Made by a program: the position numbers and the translations under genes. This document shows, one piece after another, positions 13,549 to 23,362 of a stretch of 64,000 nucleotides of DNA. Each line of letters opens with the position of its first letter. Positions within the stretch are counted from its first letter, which is position 1. Origin of the DNA: Priapulus caudatus. Its lineage: Eukaryota; Priapulida; Priapulimorpha; Priapulimorphida; Priapulidae. The notes beneath the pieces are model-generated. The model did no database searches and had not been told where the DNA came from. It saw nothing but the letters and a program-made list of their open reading frames with translations. Location: assembly GCF_000485595.1 (NCBI RefSeq), contig NW_014577326.1:126682-190681 (forward strand). The letters are read 5' to 3'.

Positions 13549-16500
13549 TATTACACAGCAAATCACTATTTCCAAATGATATTTGCTTTAGTGTGGTGCT
13601 TCAATTTTAGATTCCAGGAACAAAAGATTACACGATATGTGGTGTTCGCTTGCCGAATTCGGAACACTTTGCAGGTATGAAATGTTGAGCTGAAAGGTAA
13701 AACTCCTCTGATATTTATCAAACAGTGTGTATGTTTTTATATATGTTATGTTATGTGTATTTATCAATCAGTGGTTTAGTCCTCTTTCATTGTTAGATCA
13801 CAGAATTTTTCGATATATATAAATTTCTCCAGGCAACCTCAATTTAATTGAAATGGAATCAAATCTACTATTTTTACTGTGGAGTGAAGGCCTCAGATTT
13901 TGTCAATTGTATTCAGTTCTTACATCTAGTGTGCTGCTATTCAGTTAGGTTGTGAAAATCGTTTTCCTATCAATTCTCTTGTATATTTTCATATAACAAA
14001 TAAGTTCTATGTACGTAACCTCATCTGCTCTGCATTTGTTAATAGCAAAACCTAACTGGAAATCGAAATGATTATTGACTTACAAAGTCAGCGCAGGTAT
14101 ATTCTAGAGCCAACTCATGCTACGTGCTCCGCTGTCTCCTGAGTAAAATTGGAACGTGGGGAGTGTTGAGGCGACGATCGGTGCATTACGTGACGCGCTT
14201 GCACGCTGCTTCTTGTAGGGGAGGATGAGATCATGATAGAGACGGCACTGGGCAATGTCGCACACATGGTGCTGATGCTCTCGAAGCTGCTCACTGTACC
14301 CCTGCGTTACGCCATCGCCTATCGCGGCTCCCACTCGATCATACGCGACCACGTCACACCGAAGCTATCCGAAAATGACAGGGAGTGAGTAGTGACTCGA
14401 GTTCATTAGCGCTTCAGTTTGTTATTAAAAAACATGAAATAAACAGTATATGTTATATCAGTCAGCATTGCAGGTGGGTGGTGGGGTGGGGGTTTCAGGT
14501 GGGCAAAAAATGAATTTCTTGCAATCGCAGATCAAAAACCAAATTTTTAATTACTGTCGCAACACAAGTGAAAATAAAGTTGGGATATCCCAGTCATATG
14601 GTAACTGGCTAGCCCCCGGCTATGGCAATGAAGCATTATTTCTGAGCTTGTCTCACATATGAAAAATGAAAAACATTAATATTTAGGGCCAAGATTGTTA
14701 ATGATGGTTGGCCACAACTCGACATTATATGTTATTACCATGATACTTTATGTATACGGGGCTATCTCATGGATTTTATTATAGTATTTCTGCATAATTT
14801 TCATGTTCACTGTCTATCTGTTGTATTGTATGTTTTTATTTTTCGGATTTTTTAAATGGTAGAAATCGTTTTATTTTACTTTTGCTGTCGCTGTGTAAGT
14901 GAAAGGAATGCCGCTAATCTCTTTGTGCATGTGTGTGTGTGAATTTCCAGGTTTCCATTATACAGTAAGGGACAGGATAAGGTGGTATTTAACTATGGCG
15001 TATACCTTCTTAACAAGAACGTTGCTCAGGTAAATTCTGCTTTATTTGGTTATGGAAAGCTTACATTTCGTACAGCTAAGTAGTGTGCAATTATAGACAT
15101 TCTGATGAGAGTTACAAGTCATATTGTCTCGGTTATTAATATTGTTAACTTAAAACATATGCTCTGTAAAATAAAACTCGTTTTAGCATTACGCATTACC
15201 ATGTGGCTTTTACGTGAATGGTTTGCAGGAATGTTCATTTATATTTTCCTTGTAGCTGGGATTTTACCTTGGGATGCCAACACCAGACCTCAGACCAACC
15301 TTGTACAATCTGAAAAGCTTGCTGGAATTGACATTCGGAGTCGTTTTGTACGTGTTTAGTCACGCGCACTTCTTTTAATTGCATTTCAAGATTCTCCTTG
15401 GTGTATGTACTGTGGTTACCCTGAGCTACCAACTCATTCATGTGAATACGAAAGTATAGCCTAAACTTGTGGCTGCACTTTTGAACCCGAATATTTGTGG
15501 CTAACGTGAAATACAATTTTAGAATTAATGTGACTGTTTTTAGCTCGCATTGACATCGTCAAGATGAGCTATTGCCATGGGGTGTCGTCCATCGTACGTC
15601 CGTCCGTCCGTCCGTCCGTCCATCCGTCAACGTTTGGTTACGGTCAACGATAACTCAAGAACCGTTTGACCCGCATGTTTCAAATTGCATATAGTTGTTA
15701 CTCCTATGGGAGAGGTTAGAACGTCCTATTTTGGAGCACGCCAGTCGACCTACATTTGAGCCACGCCCACTTTTTGGCAAAAATGGAAATGGCCATAAAT
15801 CAGTTCAGGTTCAATGGATTTTGCTCATTTCTTGTATGTGAATGAATGAGGACTGGCCCCAAAACATATCAGACAGGTTTGTTTTTTGTTTTTTTAATTA
15901 TGCAAATTAGGTAGATTTTGGCAATTTCACTATGCATTTCAGTGTCTGCCTACAGTCAACGATAACTCAAGAACCATTTGACCCACATGTTTCAAATTGC
16001 ATGCAGTTGTTACTCCTATGGGAGAGGTTTGAACGTCCTATTTTGGAGCAGTCAGTCGACCTACTTTCGAGCCGTGTTCACTTTTTGGCAAAAATGTAAA
16101 TGGCCATAAGTCAATTCAGGTTCAACGGATTTTGCTCATTTCTAGTATGTGAATGAATAAGAACTGGCCCCAAGACATATCACACTGGTTTTGATTTTTT
16201 TTTTTTAATTATGCAAATTAGGTAGATTTTGGCAATTTCACAATGCATTTCAGTGTCTGCCTACAGTCAACGATAACTCAAGAACCGTTTGACCCACATG
16301 TTTCAAATTGAATACAGTTGTTACTCTTATGGGAGAGGTTTCAACTTCCTATTTTGGAGCATGCCAGTTTACCAACTTTCGAGCCACGCCCACTTTTTGG
16401 CAAAAATGAAAATGGCCATCTAAATTCATTCGATTTTGTTAGATTTTAGTATGTGAATGTGTAAGGCTAGCCCAAAACTGTTGTTACTCCTATGGGAGAG

Positions 16501-17469
16501 ATGAAAATGACCTATTACGTTTATTTCTTCTAACTGGTCAACAACTCTACAATCATACCTATATACGTGTAATATTGTGTTTTAGATTCTTCGTTACAGT
16601 AATTTGACTGGAATATTTTATTGTTTTTATTTGCACGATATTCGAAAACCAAAATGGCGACCATTTAGGCGTAGCGCCATCTCTCGTCAAGATTTCAGAC
16701 TCAGATCAATCATCAAAACTTATGCATATATTATTATCAAGTGTATATAATAATGGGAGTTCTCCCATATATACTCTTGCTTTATATATCCCCCCTCCCT
16801 CTTCTATCACACCCAAGGTGAGCTACAGTGTCATTGACACTTTCATTTGTGTGTAGATGCGCATGTAATTTTTGAGTAAGAAACAAATCGTGCACGCGGC
16901 AGCGTATTTATTCTGTCAGCTCAATTCCATACGACAGTATCTCAGTGTATGCGGCTGGTTGCCATGCAGGCCATGCATGCATGCCTCGTATTGCAATAAT
17001 GAATCCCTGCGTCTTAATCTCATGCTTCAGCGAGGACACGGAGCAACACATGGCGCTGTGTGCCGAGGGGACAGCCGGTGCTCTGACAGTGCGCTACTCG
17101 AACCACCTGCCCGCCGCAGCGACGCGGGCGGACCATTCCGCACACGAGCTTCCGAGCCGCCTCTCGCCGAATTTCATCCGACCAGACGGCATGGTGCAGC
17201 ACATCGCACAGGACCAGCTATTTCAGACGGTGGCCGACTACCGCCGAATGAACTCCTACGAATCGCTCGACCACATCTCGCATAATTCCTCTGACGGCAA
17301 CGAAATCGCAGAGTCTTCGAGCACGACGGGTGGCGCCGCCAAGTTTGAGAAGTGTGACGATGAGGCCGGCAGCAGATCCGGGCAGCTTGCGAATAACTCT
17401 AACTGTGATGCATACCCAGCAAGTACTAGTAATAACATTTGCAAGGCAAATGCCAGTGAGCTTCTCTGA
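2973..17469 (+). CDS. UVRAG: UVRAG/VPS38 orthologue (UV radiation resistance-associated), 16 exons, 596 aa
   Basis: Subunit of class III PI3-kinase (VPS34-VPS15-Beclin1) complex II, acting in endosome sorting and autophagosome maturation. Coding exons: 2973-3017, 8625-8745, 8966-9000, 9317-9380, 9641-9738, 10228-10314, 10591-10685, 10974-11079, 11371-11497, 11897-11981, 12242-12329, 13611-13674, 14219-14384, 14951-15029, 15256-15347, 17031-17469. All junctions are AG/GT with matching phases, and the total of 1791 nt divides by three. Residues 16-150 form the C2-like region ([33 protein letters not shown]). About 180-310 is coiled coil ([21 protein letters not shown], then EIYPI). 310-450 is the conserved VPS38 block ([49 protein letters not shown]). 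The 145-aa tail in the last exon is Ser/Asn-rich, matched only by phase, and makes the protein shorter than the roughly 700-aa human one. Exon 2 uses a weak GTCACT donor, supported by phase. Identity is firm; the last exon is less sure. Confidence 0.93.
3311..3726. mobile_element. Tc1/mariner-type MITE in UVRAG intron 1
   Basis: Terminal inverted repeats of about 23 bp (CAGTTCGACCTCGTTTATCC at the left, its complement at the right) enclose 416 bp, flanked by TA on both sides. The TA target duplication and CAGT-type ends fit non-autonomous mariner/Tc1 elements. There is no coding capacity. A related end (GATAAACGAGGTTTCACTGTA) occurs near 8029-8050. Confidence 0.85.
3943..3981. repeat. Small hairpin with ACACAAGAGTAG arms
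   Basis: Arms ACACAAGAGTAG and CTACTCTTGTGC surround a loop of about 12 nt. The AAGAGTAG core recurs in the element at 12391-12765 and in the hairpin at 31561-31610, hinting at one family. Confidence 0.45.
4044..4733. mobile_element. TIR element, GGTGCACNGGA ends (hAT-like MITE)
   Basis: The left end (AGGGTGCACCGGAACTTGGA) and right end (complement of GTTGGATCCAGTGCACCCC) are inverted, and both ends are followed inward by CCGGAAC/GTTCCGG-rich subterminal repeats. It is about 690 bp with no transposase. The flanks share CTAGTA (6 of a possible 8 bp), suggesting hAT, but the duplication is imperfect. Confidence 0.6.
5207..5659. mobile_element. PIF/Harbinger-like MITE with TTA target duplication
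   Basis: GGGGTCGTTCACAATTATCA and its complement form terminal inverted repeats of about 40 bp around a 453-bp element. TTA flanks it on both sides (5204-5206 and 5660-5662). The 3-bp TTA duplication with G-rich termini is the hallmark of Harbinger non-autonomous elements. The internal sequence is GC-rich on the right and AT-rich on the left. Confidence 0.8.
5811..6518. mobile_element. TIR repeat with ATACCCCC ends
   Basis: It begins ATACCCCCGCCAACGAAG and ends with a partly complementary CGAAGCCGGGGGGGTAT. The element is about 700 bp, sits in UVRAG intron 1 and codes for nothing I recognise. Superfamily is not assigned. Confidence 0.5.
6559..6624. repeat. Perfect 30-bp palindrome (hairpin)
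   Basis: The arms at 6559-6588 and 6595-6624 are exact reverse complements (CTTGTGTTAAATCCAAGAAA and onward), with a 6-nt loop. This is too perfect for chance. It is either a very recent fold-back or a functional stem, lying in UVRAG intron 1. Confidence 0.85.
6764..7355. mobile_element. hAT MITE with exact 8-bp target duplication CATCCACA
   Basis: The ends CAGGGCTCGAATTAA and TTAATTCGAGCCCTG are perfect inverted repeats enclosing 592 bp. CATCCACA is present at 6756-6763 and again at 7356-7363. CAGGG-type ends plus an 8-bp duplication define hAT superfamily elements. The interior carries repeated TTGCCGTCGGTGCC motifs and no transposase. Confidence 0.93.
7766..7852. repeat. 14-bp minisatellite (GTAAGTGAATGTGC)
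   Basis: About five to six near-identical head-to-tail copies of GTAAGTGAATGTGC inside UVRAG intron 1. Flanking text has looser GTGA-rich repeats (7600-7900). Confidence 0.85.
8168..8545. mobile_element. Dispersed repeat with ACCTCCGCCAAGG ends, internal tandem copies
   Basis: The left end contains ACCTCCGCCAAGG and the right end CTTGGTGGAGGT in inverted orientation. Inside, a segment of about 80 bp starting TTAATTGGATCCGGAT is present twice (about 8255-8335 and 8340-8415), with an ATTA microsatellite (8225-8255) and an AAACCCAC octamer array (about 8440-8500). It ends about 80 bp before UVRAG exon 2. Class not assigned. Confidence 0.6.
9740..9783. repeat. TA microsatellite
   Basis: An uninterrupted run of AT dinucleotides directly after the exon 5 donor in UVRAG intron 5. 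Confidence 0.85.
12391..12765. mobile_element. MITE with TCAAGAGTAGATAATA ends, UVRAG intron 11
   Basis: TCAAGAGTAGATAATA at the left and its exact complement at the right enclose about 375 bp. CCATA flanks both sides (12386-12390 and 12766-12770), a possible 5-bp target duplication. The same terminus forms a solitary hairpin at 31561-31610. Confidence 0.7.
13221..13505. mobile_element. Tc1/mariner-type MITE in UVRAG intron 11
   Basis: CAGTGGACCCCCGA at the left is mirrored by TCGGGGGTCCACTG at the right. The element is 285 bp with TA on both sides and sits within a TA-rich stretch. It has no coding content and is a typical mariner-derived non-autonomous copy. Confidence 0.88.
13506..13550. 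repeat. TA microsatellite flanking the mariner MITE
   Basis: A TA-dinucleotide run interrupted by a single ACAT, immediately adjacent to the MITE, as expected for an element that targets TA. Confidence 0.8.
15600..16510. repeat. Three tandem copies of a ~310-bp unit, UVRAG intron 15
   Basis: After a CGTC tetranucleotide run (15596-15628), a unit containing GTCAACGATAACTCAAGAAC, TCCTATTTTGGAGCA, CACTTTTTGGCAAAAATG and TTAATTATGCAAATTAGGTA is repeated at about 15645, 15955 and 16265. The third copy is truncated. Divergence between copies is modest, mostly substitutions. It is satellite-like, with no coding potential. Confidence 0.85.
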
Positions 17470-18180
17470 TTTTAAATGTGCATTGTAGGGCTGATAGATA
17501 CTGAGAGCAGTTGTGTTCAAATTATAGTATTAATTCTCAGATACACCAATTTGGGAAAAGTGAAATAAGTAACCTCAGCTCTATTATATTGCAATGCGTG
17601 CTTCAGTGGGGGAAAGGTTATTTTCTATGCATAACTGCAGCATTGTGTAGCTTGGTAGGTTTCTGCCTAACATATATCCCACTTATCATCACAATTTGTG
17701 ATTTACCCACAATCAGGTTTTACTATCAATTTTGTGGTTATTAACATATAGCCTTTTCAACTGCTGTGGTGCAATAATCATAAAAACAGTTGCACTAAAA
17801 AAATATATCTGTATTGCAATCGTAACTGACAAGTGCAGAATTGTTCTGCGTAAAGTTAAAAAAAAATCACAATTCAAGTGCTGATGACTGACCACTTGGT
17901 AACTTGTCATTGATTTTCCAAAAGGACAGTTACCATCTATTAAAGTTTGGCCACAAATTCATTCACTCTATAAATGTATCTTACGATTGTGCCTTCCTAT
18001 TTAACACATATTTAAACCGAAAGTGCTTCTGTGCATGTTTTATATTTTTAATTTACACAGACGAATGTCTGCTTGCCATTAGTAGGTATTTTCTATGGGT
18101 GTTTAATACTGTTTATTCACGACACAGAAACGTGCCATTTTGACATTGGGTCTTGTAATGCCAGAGTTGCGTTACACATT
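17470..18180. other. Probable UVRAG 3' UTR / intergenic
   Basis: AT-rich sequence directly after the UVRAG stop with no supported coding region. The nearest clean AATAAA signals lie much further downstream (19344 and 19537). Confidence 0.35.
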
Positions 18181-18182
18181 AA

Positions 18183-18259
<77 letters not shown>

Positions 18260-18453
18260 NNNNNNNNNNATTTAACACATATTTAAACCGAAAGTGCTTC
18301 TGTGCATGTTTTATATTTTTAATTTACACAGACGAATGTCTGCTTGCCATTAGTAGGTATTTTCTATGGGTGTTTAATACTGTTTATTCACGACACAGAA
18401 ACGTGCCATTTTGACATTGGGTCTTGTAATGCCAGAGTTGCGTTACACATTAA

Positions 18454-18521
<68 letters not shown>
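17999..18521. repeat. Exact direct duplication across a 10-N gap, ending in CT microsatellite
   Basis: The text from 17999 (ATTTAACACATATTTAAACC) through a long CT run to 18259 is repeated identically from 18270. The gap is 18260-18269. Identity over the roughly 190 bp non-repetitive part argues for an assembly artefact at the microsatellite rather than a biological duplication. Confidence 0.8.
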
Positions 18522-18663
18522 GTTTCTCTGTCTTTTTTTCTCTCTGTTCGGCTTGCTTGAAATGACTGGCAAGATAAGTGGTTCAATATCACGCTAAGGC
18601 AATCCAATTTTTGTGGTGCTATATGCTTTGATGTGTTATGCCTACAGTGTCAGACCAGCTAAC

Positions 18664-18856
18664 GCTCCATTAGGAGTGTTCCCAACTTTGATATCATTAA
18701 TCATTAATGATTAATGATTAATGAATAATGATTGATAATCCTAACCCTGACCTAAATGACATTAAACCACAAACTAATATATGACCAATATATATATGTA
18801 TATATATGTTATTATGACCATTAATAACATTAAAGTCAGGAACACTCCTAAAGGAG
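18664..18856. mobile_element. Small MITE with CTCCWTTAGGAGTGTTCC ends
   Basis: CTCCATTAGGAGTGTTCC at the left and GGAACACTCCTAAAGGAG at the right are inverted. The 190-bp interior is AT-rich, with ATTAATGATTAATG repeats. No clear target duplication. Confidence 0.65.
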
Positions 18857-19343
18857 TATCACCCGTCGGACCAGCAACGTGATAGAACTGCGTAGACAGC
18901 TAGGACTGTAACATGCTGCATTACTACGTGTGTAGTTTTGAGTGTGTTTGTTTTTGATTTAAAACAACAATTCACTCTAGTTTTTTTAGTTTTTCTGTAT
19001 TAATTGTCTGATACGTGATATGTTCTGGCAGCAAATCATACTGAAAAAAACAGGACATGATGCATATGAACATTTGTGTGCGCCATGAAAACAATATTAA
19101 CAATTTTGTCTTACATTGTTTAGACATAAAAATGAACTCAAGTATGACTGGAGTTATGAGGACATTTTATCCTATCAAAGAAGGCTGGGAAAGATATATC
19201 CTGCAATTGTAGTGTGATAGGTTAGCCTAAAATATCAAAGTGTATGTTTGCAATTAAACTATTGTGAAAGCACGTGTATAATAGTATTGCTCTGTATATA
19301 CTGAAGATTTATATATGTAATGAAACGTATTTGTAAATAAGTA

Positions 19344-19349
19344 AATAAA
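19344..19349 (+). terminator. Candidate poly(A) signal AATAAA
   Basis: First clear AATAAA downstream of the UVRAG stop codon; a second lies at 19537-19542. The implied 3' UTR of about 1.9 kb is long but possible. Assignment to UVRAG is inference. Confidence 0.25.
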
Positions 19350-19549
19350 TGTGCACGAGTTGAAGGGTCTATGAATATTTCCATCGTATTATTCTGGTTA
19401 TGCCTGTAATATAAAGTTATGCAATGGTTGTGTTTCATGTTCCTTTAATACTATTAAAGAGTAGACATATAAAAAGCTAATAAGTGTGCCTGTAATTAAG
19501 GGTCTTGGAATTCAATTAATATGTTTGTTTTGGTTTAATAAAGCCTATT

Positions 19550-20170
19550 TTACATGAGGGAAGATGAGTCATCCACAAATTTCATTCAATGTGCATGGGA
19601 TTGCATTGTTTGCTCGAGTTACAGGGTTTCCTAGTTTCCTTTAGTTTGGCCAATGCAGCTCTTCAGCTGTTTCTGGACTTTCACCCATTCCTTTCCCCTG
19701 CAGTTTACAGAGTAAAACTCAAATATTGTCTTGTCTGCTGGTTGGGGGTTTACGAATAGTTTTGTCACTCCAACCCTATTTCCTTGCAGTTTATTTGAAT
19801 TTGTTTCATTGGTTTTTGGCACATCTTCCCAGTGGTCTTTCATTCCAATATTGAATGAAAGTGTTCAGACCGTGTATCTCCAGGATATACTGTGAATAGT
19901 CGTTTGTGAATGTTTGAAGTTTATTGCTTGGTGATCTTGTTGATCCCAGATTTCTGCTTGGTGTAACAAAACTTATTTGACATTTTAGTCGCAGTTGCAT
20001 GTTTCATTTCTTATATGCTTTGAAAGCTATATTTACCTTTAGCACTGAATTTTAATGCAGTGATTGCCCAAAGGTCCAATTATTTTTCGTCATCTTTGTA
20101 TGTTCTGCCTAAGTGATGCAGGGGAATAGGTGCGCTTCTCTCAACTTCTCTCTGACAAGATTTATTTTAG
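19550..20170. other. Intergenic, degenerate minus-strand frames only
   Basis: Two overlapping minus-strand open frames (19631-19843 and 19806-20000) share no family I recognise and could be remnants of one frameshifted sequence. Not called as genes. Confidence 0.3.
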
Positions 20171-20299
20171 GAACTGTACGCGAATGATTCTGCAGTTTTA
20201 GCTATTGGTGGTTTAACTCCTTTATCATTCCATGAAGAAGAACAGTACATGGCAACAAGCATATGGCTGTCCAAGCGCCTCTATTTGAGGAAGCTGTTG
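20171..20299 (+). CDS. Orphan candidate exon, unknown protein
   Basis: A good acceptor (TTTATTTTAG) and donor (GTAGGT) bracket exactly 43 open codons. The translation (ELYANDSAVLAIGG at its start, HEEEQYMATSIWLSKRL near its end) has normal protein composition. No partner exon was found and no family recognised. It might be an alternative or downstream exon of an unresolved gene, or chance. Confidence 0.3.
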
Positions 20300-22033
20300 G
20301 TAGGTGGTCAGTTGTGAATTACTTTGCAAGATTGACTGCAAGTAAATGAAACAAGGTACATGATATAACAGAACACACGTTTCAGCACGTGCACATTTCA
20401 GGGGGTTTGGTTGCTTCCTTTTTCACCGTAATAAGGAAAGAACATTTTGGTGTTTTTCTAAATGGAATACCCTTCCTGAGACAACTCAGTGAAGTCACCA
20501 TGCACCCAACCCATTGCAAGCTCCCTGCTCTGAATAACCAGACATTGGCATTTGTCGTGTAGGTTAAGACTTTTAAAGTTTATTAACAGGCTGCCAACGA
20601 CGTCAGAACTGAAGGTTGTTGCGTAGATGATAAACCAAAGATCCTATATACTATCTTAGTATCTACTCAGAAGTATAAACCAAGAAGTACGGTGCACCTA
20701 AGATTCGCGTAAAATTTTGCAGGTTATCCAACAAAATGAATTCTGTCCATAGAAGAAACATGTCAATGAAGTCATAATACTAATACATAAAAAATAATGC
20801 TTCGAATAACGCGTAAGTTTCCTTTTACTAGATAATACAACTTCACTGTAAATTTCATGTCGCGTAAACGTAAGCGGCGACGACGTTGATGATACGGAGG
20901 ATGGGCTCGATCACGTGACCGACATCCATATTGAGCTGCTGCAGAGCTCGGGAAGTTGAATAACGTTGTTGCTGTTTTCGTAGTGCTGTGTGCTGTCAGT
21001 GACATAGACGTAAGTGCGTTGGAAAGAGGTCTACACAAAAGCTAAGGTATTAATAGTTTTTGTGTATTGTACGTACATTTTAGTATAGTCTTTATTTATA
21101 TTCCAGTTCAGATAACACACTCAGCTCGGCCACAATCCAATCGCTCAGCTAGGCAAGTGAATGAATCATATAATGATATATATGTAATCACTCATTCACT
21201 GATCAGGAGTCTATGAATTGATAAACTCCTGATGTAATATGTAGGGCCCTTTGCCTTCATTCCTAGTGACACTGACAGTCAGTCGTGACTAGTGTATTCA
21301 TCCTTCGATCGTTACTTTCTGCCGACAAGTCATATATAGCTGCTGATCTTAGTTAAACGGAATATAAGCCGTTGTCGTTTGATGATACTACCGAGTACCG
21401 TTGACGTAGGCCTATCAAGTTGATCTGGTTTATCCATGTACCAACCTCATTCCGACATTCGCGATCTGAAAAGCAAATTGTGAAGTATAGGCCTATATCT
21501 CTAGCCACCGTAGTATTAGTATTACTATGAGTATTAGTAACGATGAGTACCCGGTACTGTACAAGTTTATAAGTTACAACTTACAATGCTTAATGAGAAA
21601 CATGGCTTTACAGTTTACGAGAATGAGACTGACAACACCTTAATTCTTTTGAATACCGGTATGCCAAAATAGCATGAACTTTCGTTGAATGTACATATAT
21701 CATACTACTATCCGGGTATCCCGACGAGGCTGTGTGACTGATTGTCACCCTTCCATACAAAAAACCTATCACCTATGCTATAGAGCTCCGAAGTGATGAC
21801 GTCACGGTGGCATGACAACGAACCCACTGGTTCTAAACAATCATATGCTCTGGTAACATTAACTGCGTGAAAATCAAAGATTCTAGAGTGCCGTAGGCAC
21901 AAGATAGACCACTCTCCAATCATAGCGTAGTAGGTCATGGGTCGCCACAACCGCCATTTTGGGAAGCAAGTTCACACGAAGTTCCCGGATGTTGCTGTAT
22001 CTGCTACTGTGAAACTGTCTGCTGTGTGCTGTC
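20300..22033. other. Intergenic, nothing firm
   Basis: No supported gene. Short hairpin-like text (ATGAATCATATAATGATA at about 21159; AGGAGT...ACTCCT at 21204-21232) is present. CpG-rich patches occur near 20860-20950. Confidence 0.35.
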
Positions 22034-22122
22034 AGCTCAGCTTACTGTTCTGCTGTAAATTGCTCGAATCGTCAGTGTAAGCCCGACCTGTCTTTCTTCA
22101 GGTTCCCCAAGAATACGGAAAG
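22034..22122 (+). pseudogene. THAP-domain N-terminal half (exon fragment)
   Basis: Frame SSAYCSAVNCSNRQC followed by LSFFRFPKNTER matches the start of a THAP zinc finger (C-x4-C spacing here, then the conserved FP), a DNA-binding fold of P-element transposases and host factors. It ends at a GTGAG donor (22123), as THAP genes often split here. No Met lies in frame just upstream and no second half (Trp/His ligands) was found, so it is a fragment or has undetected exons. The following sequence (22207-22410) is a dispersed repeat also seen at 54.76 kb, favouring a transposon origin. Confidence 0.6.
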
Positions 22123-22206
22123 GTGAGAAAACATTCTTTTTTGTCGAAATCCATCGTGAAAGAGTTGTGCAATCTTGTTGATACATGTAGTACCAGTGCA
22201 GTGTTG

Positions 22207-22410
22207 TTTGTGCACAGGGCGTACGTGCGGTGTAGTTAACTACTTGTGTGTTGCAGATGAGCATTTAAACGGCATTTACAGCAAGCTATCGACAAAATAG
22301 GCGAAAATAGAGTAGAGAAACATTAATACTTTGATAGTAGATACATTTAGTGTTTAATTACCATTATTTGTTTGAGACGGTCCAATGAAGTGCCTGTGCA
22401 CTGTACCACT
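22207..22410 (+). repeat. Dispersed repeat, copy A (empty site for the 54.8-kb insertion)
   Basis: Segments TTGTTTGTGCACAG, GCGTACGTGCGGT, then AACGGCATTTACAGCAAG...ATAGGCGAA and ACGGTCCAATGAAGTGCC recur, diverged, around 54760-54828 and 55377-55515. Copy A lacks the 548-bp element that splits the other copy, so it preserves the unoccupied target TTA (22276-22278 region). Confidence 0.7.
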
Positions 22411-22529
22411 GTCTGACACTACACCACTGGCCGAGACTATACAGTATACGCACGGCGGCGCGTGTGGATAAGATTCATATGGCTAATAACGCCACGGCGG
22501 CTGTATGGCCGACCTCAATATGGCTAGGA

Positions 22530-23362
22530 ATGAGGAAGGGGAGAAGGAGAAGCTGTGGAGAAGGAGGAGGGAGAAGCTGGTGGAGAAGAGGAAGGGGAGA
22601 GGTGGTGGAGAAGGAGGAAGGGAGAAGCTGGTGGAAAAGGAGGAAGGGGAGAAGGAAGAAGGTGGTGGAGAAGGAGGAAGGGAGAAGCTGGTGGAGAAGG
22701 AGGAGGGGAGAAGGGAGAAGCTGGTGGAGAAGGAGGAGGGGAGAAGCTGGTGGAGAAGGAGGAAGGGGAGAAGGTGGTGGAGAAGGAGGAAGGGAAGCTG
22801 GTGGAAAGGAGGAAGGGGAGAAGGAAGAAGGTGGTGAGAAGGAGGAAGGGAGAAGCTGGTGAAAAGGAGGAAGGGGAGAAGGAAGAAGGTGGTGGAGAGG
22901 AGGAAGGGAGAAGCTGTGGAGAAGGAGGAGGGAGAAGGGAGAAGTGTTGAGAAGGAGGAGGGGGAGAAGCTGGTTGAGAAGGAGGAGGGGAGAAGAGAAG
23001 GTGGTGGAGAAGGAAGGGAGAAGCTGTGGAGAAGGAGGAGGGGGAGAAGAAGGTCTGGTGGAAGAAGGAAGGAAGAGAAGCTGGTGAGAAGGAGGAGGGG
23101 AGAAGGGAAGAAGGTGTTGGAGAAGGAGGAGGGGGAGAAGCTGGTGGAGAAAGGAGGAGGGGGAGAAGAGAGGTGGTGGAGAAGGAAGGGAGAAGCTGGT
23201 GAGAAGGAGGAAGGGGAAGGGAAGAAGGTGTTGGAGAAGGAGGGAAGGGGGAGAAGCTGGTGGAAGAAGGAGGAGGGGGAGAAAGCTGGTGGAGAAGAGG
23301 GGGAGAAGGGAGCTGTGGACGAAGGAGGAAGGGGCAGAAGGCTGGTGGAGAATGAGGAAGGC
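22530..23362 (+). repeat. Purine-rich minisatellite (GGAGAAGGAGGAAGG...GAAGCTGGTG)
   Basis: Degenerate head-to-tail array of roughly 27-40 bp units built from GAGAAGCTGGTG, GAGAAGGAGGA and AGGGGAGAAGG. The + strand is almost purely purine over 830 bp. The long open frames here on both strands are compositional. Confidence 0.92.

Noticed and set aside
16872-17285. 137-codon frame overlapping the UVRAG last exon
   Set aside because: Alternative frame of the same exon; the phase of exon 15 selects the other frame.
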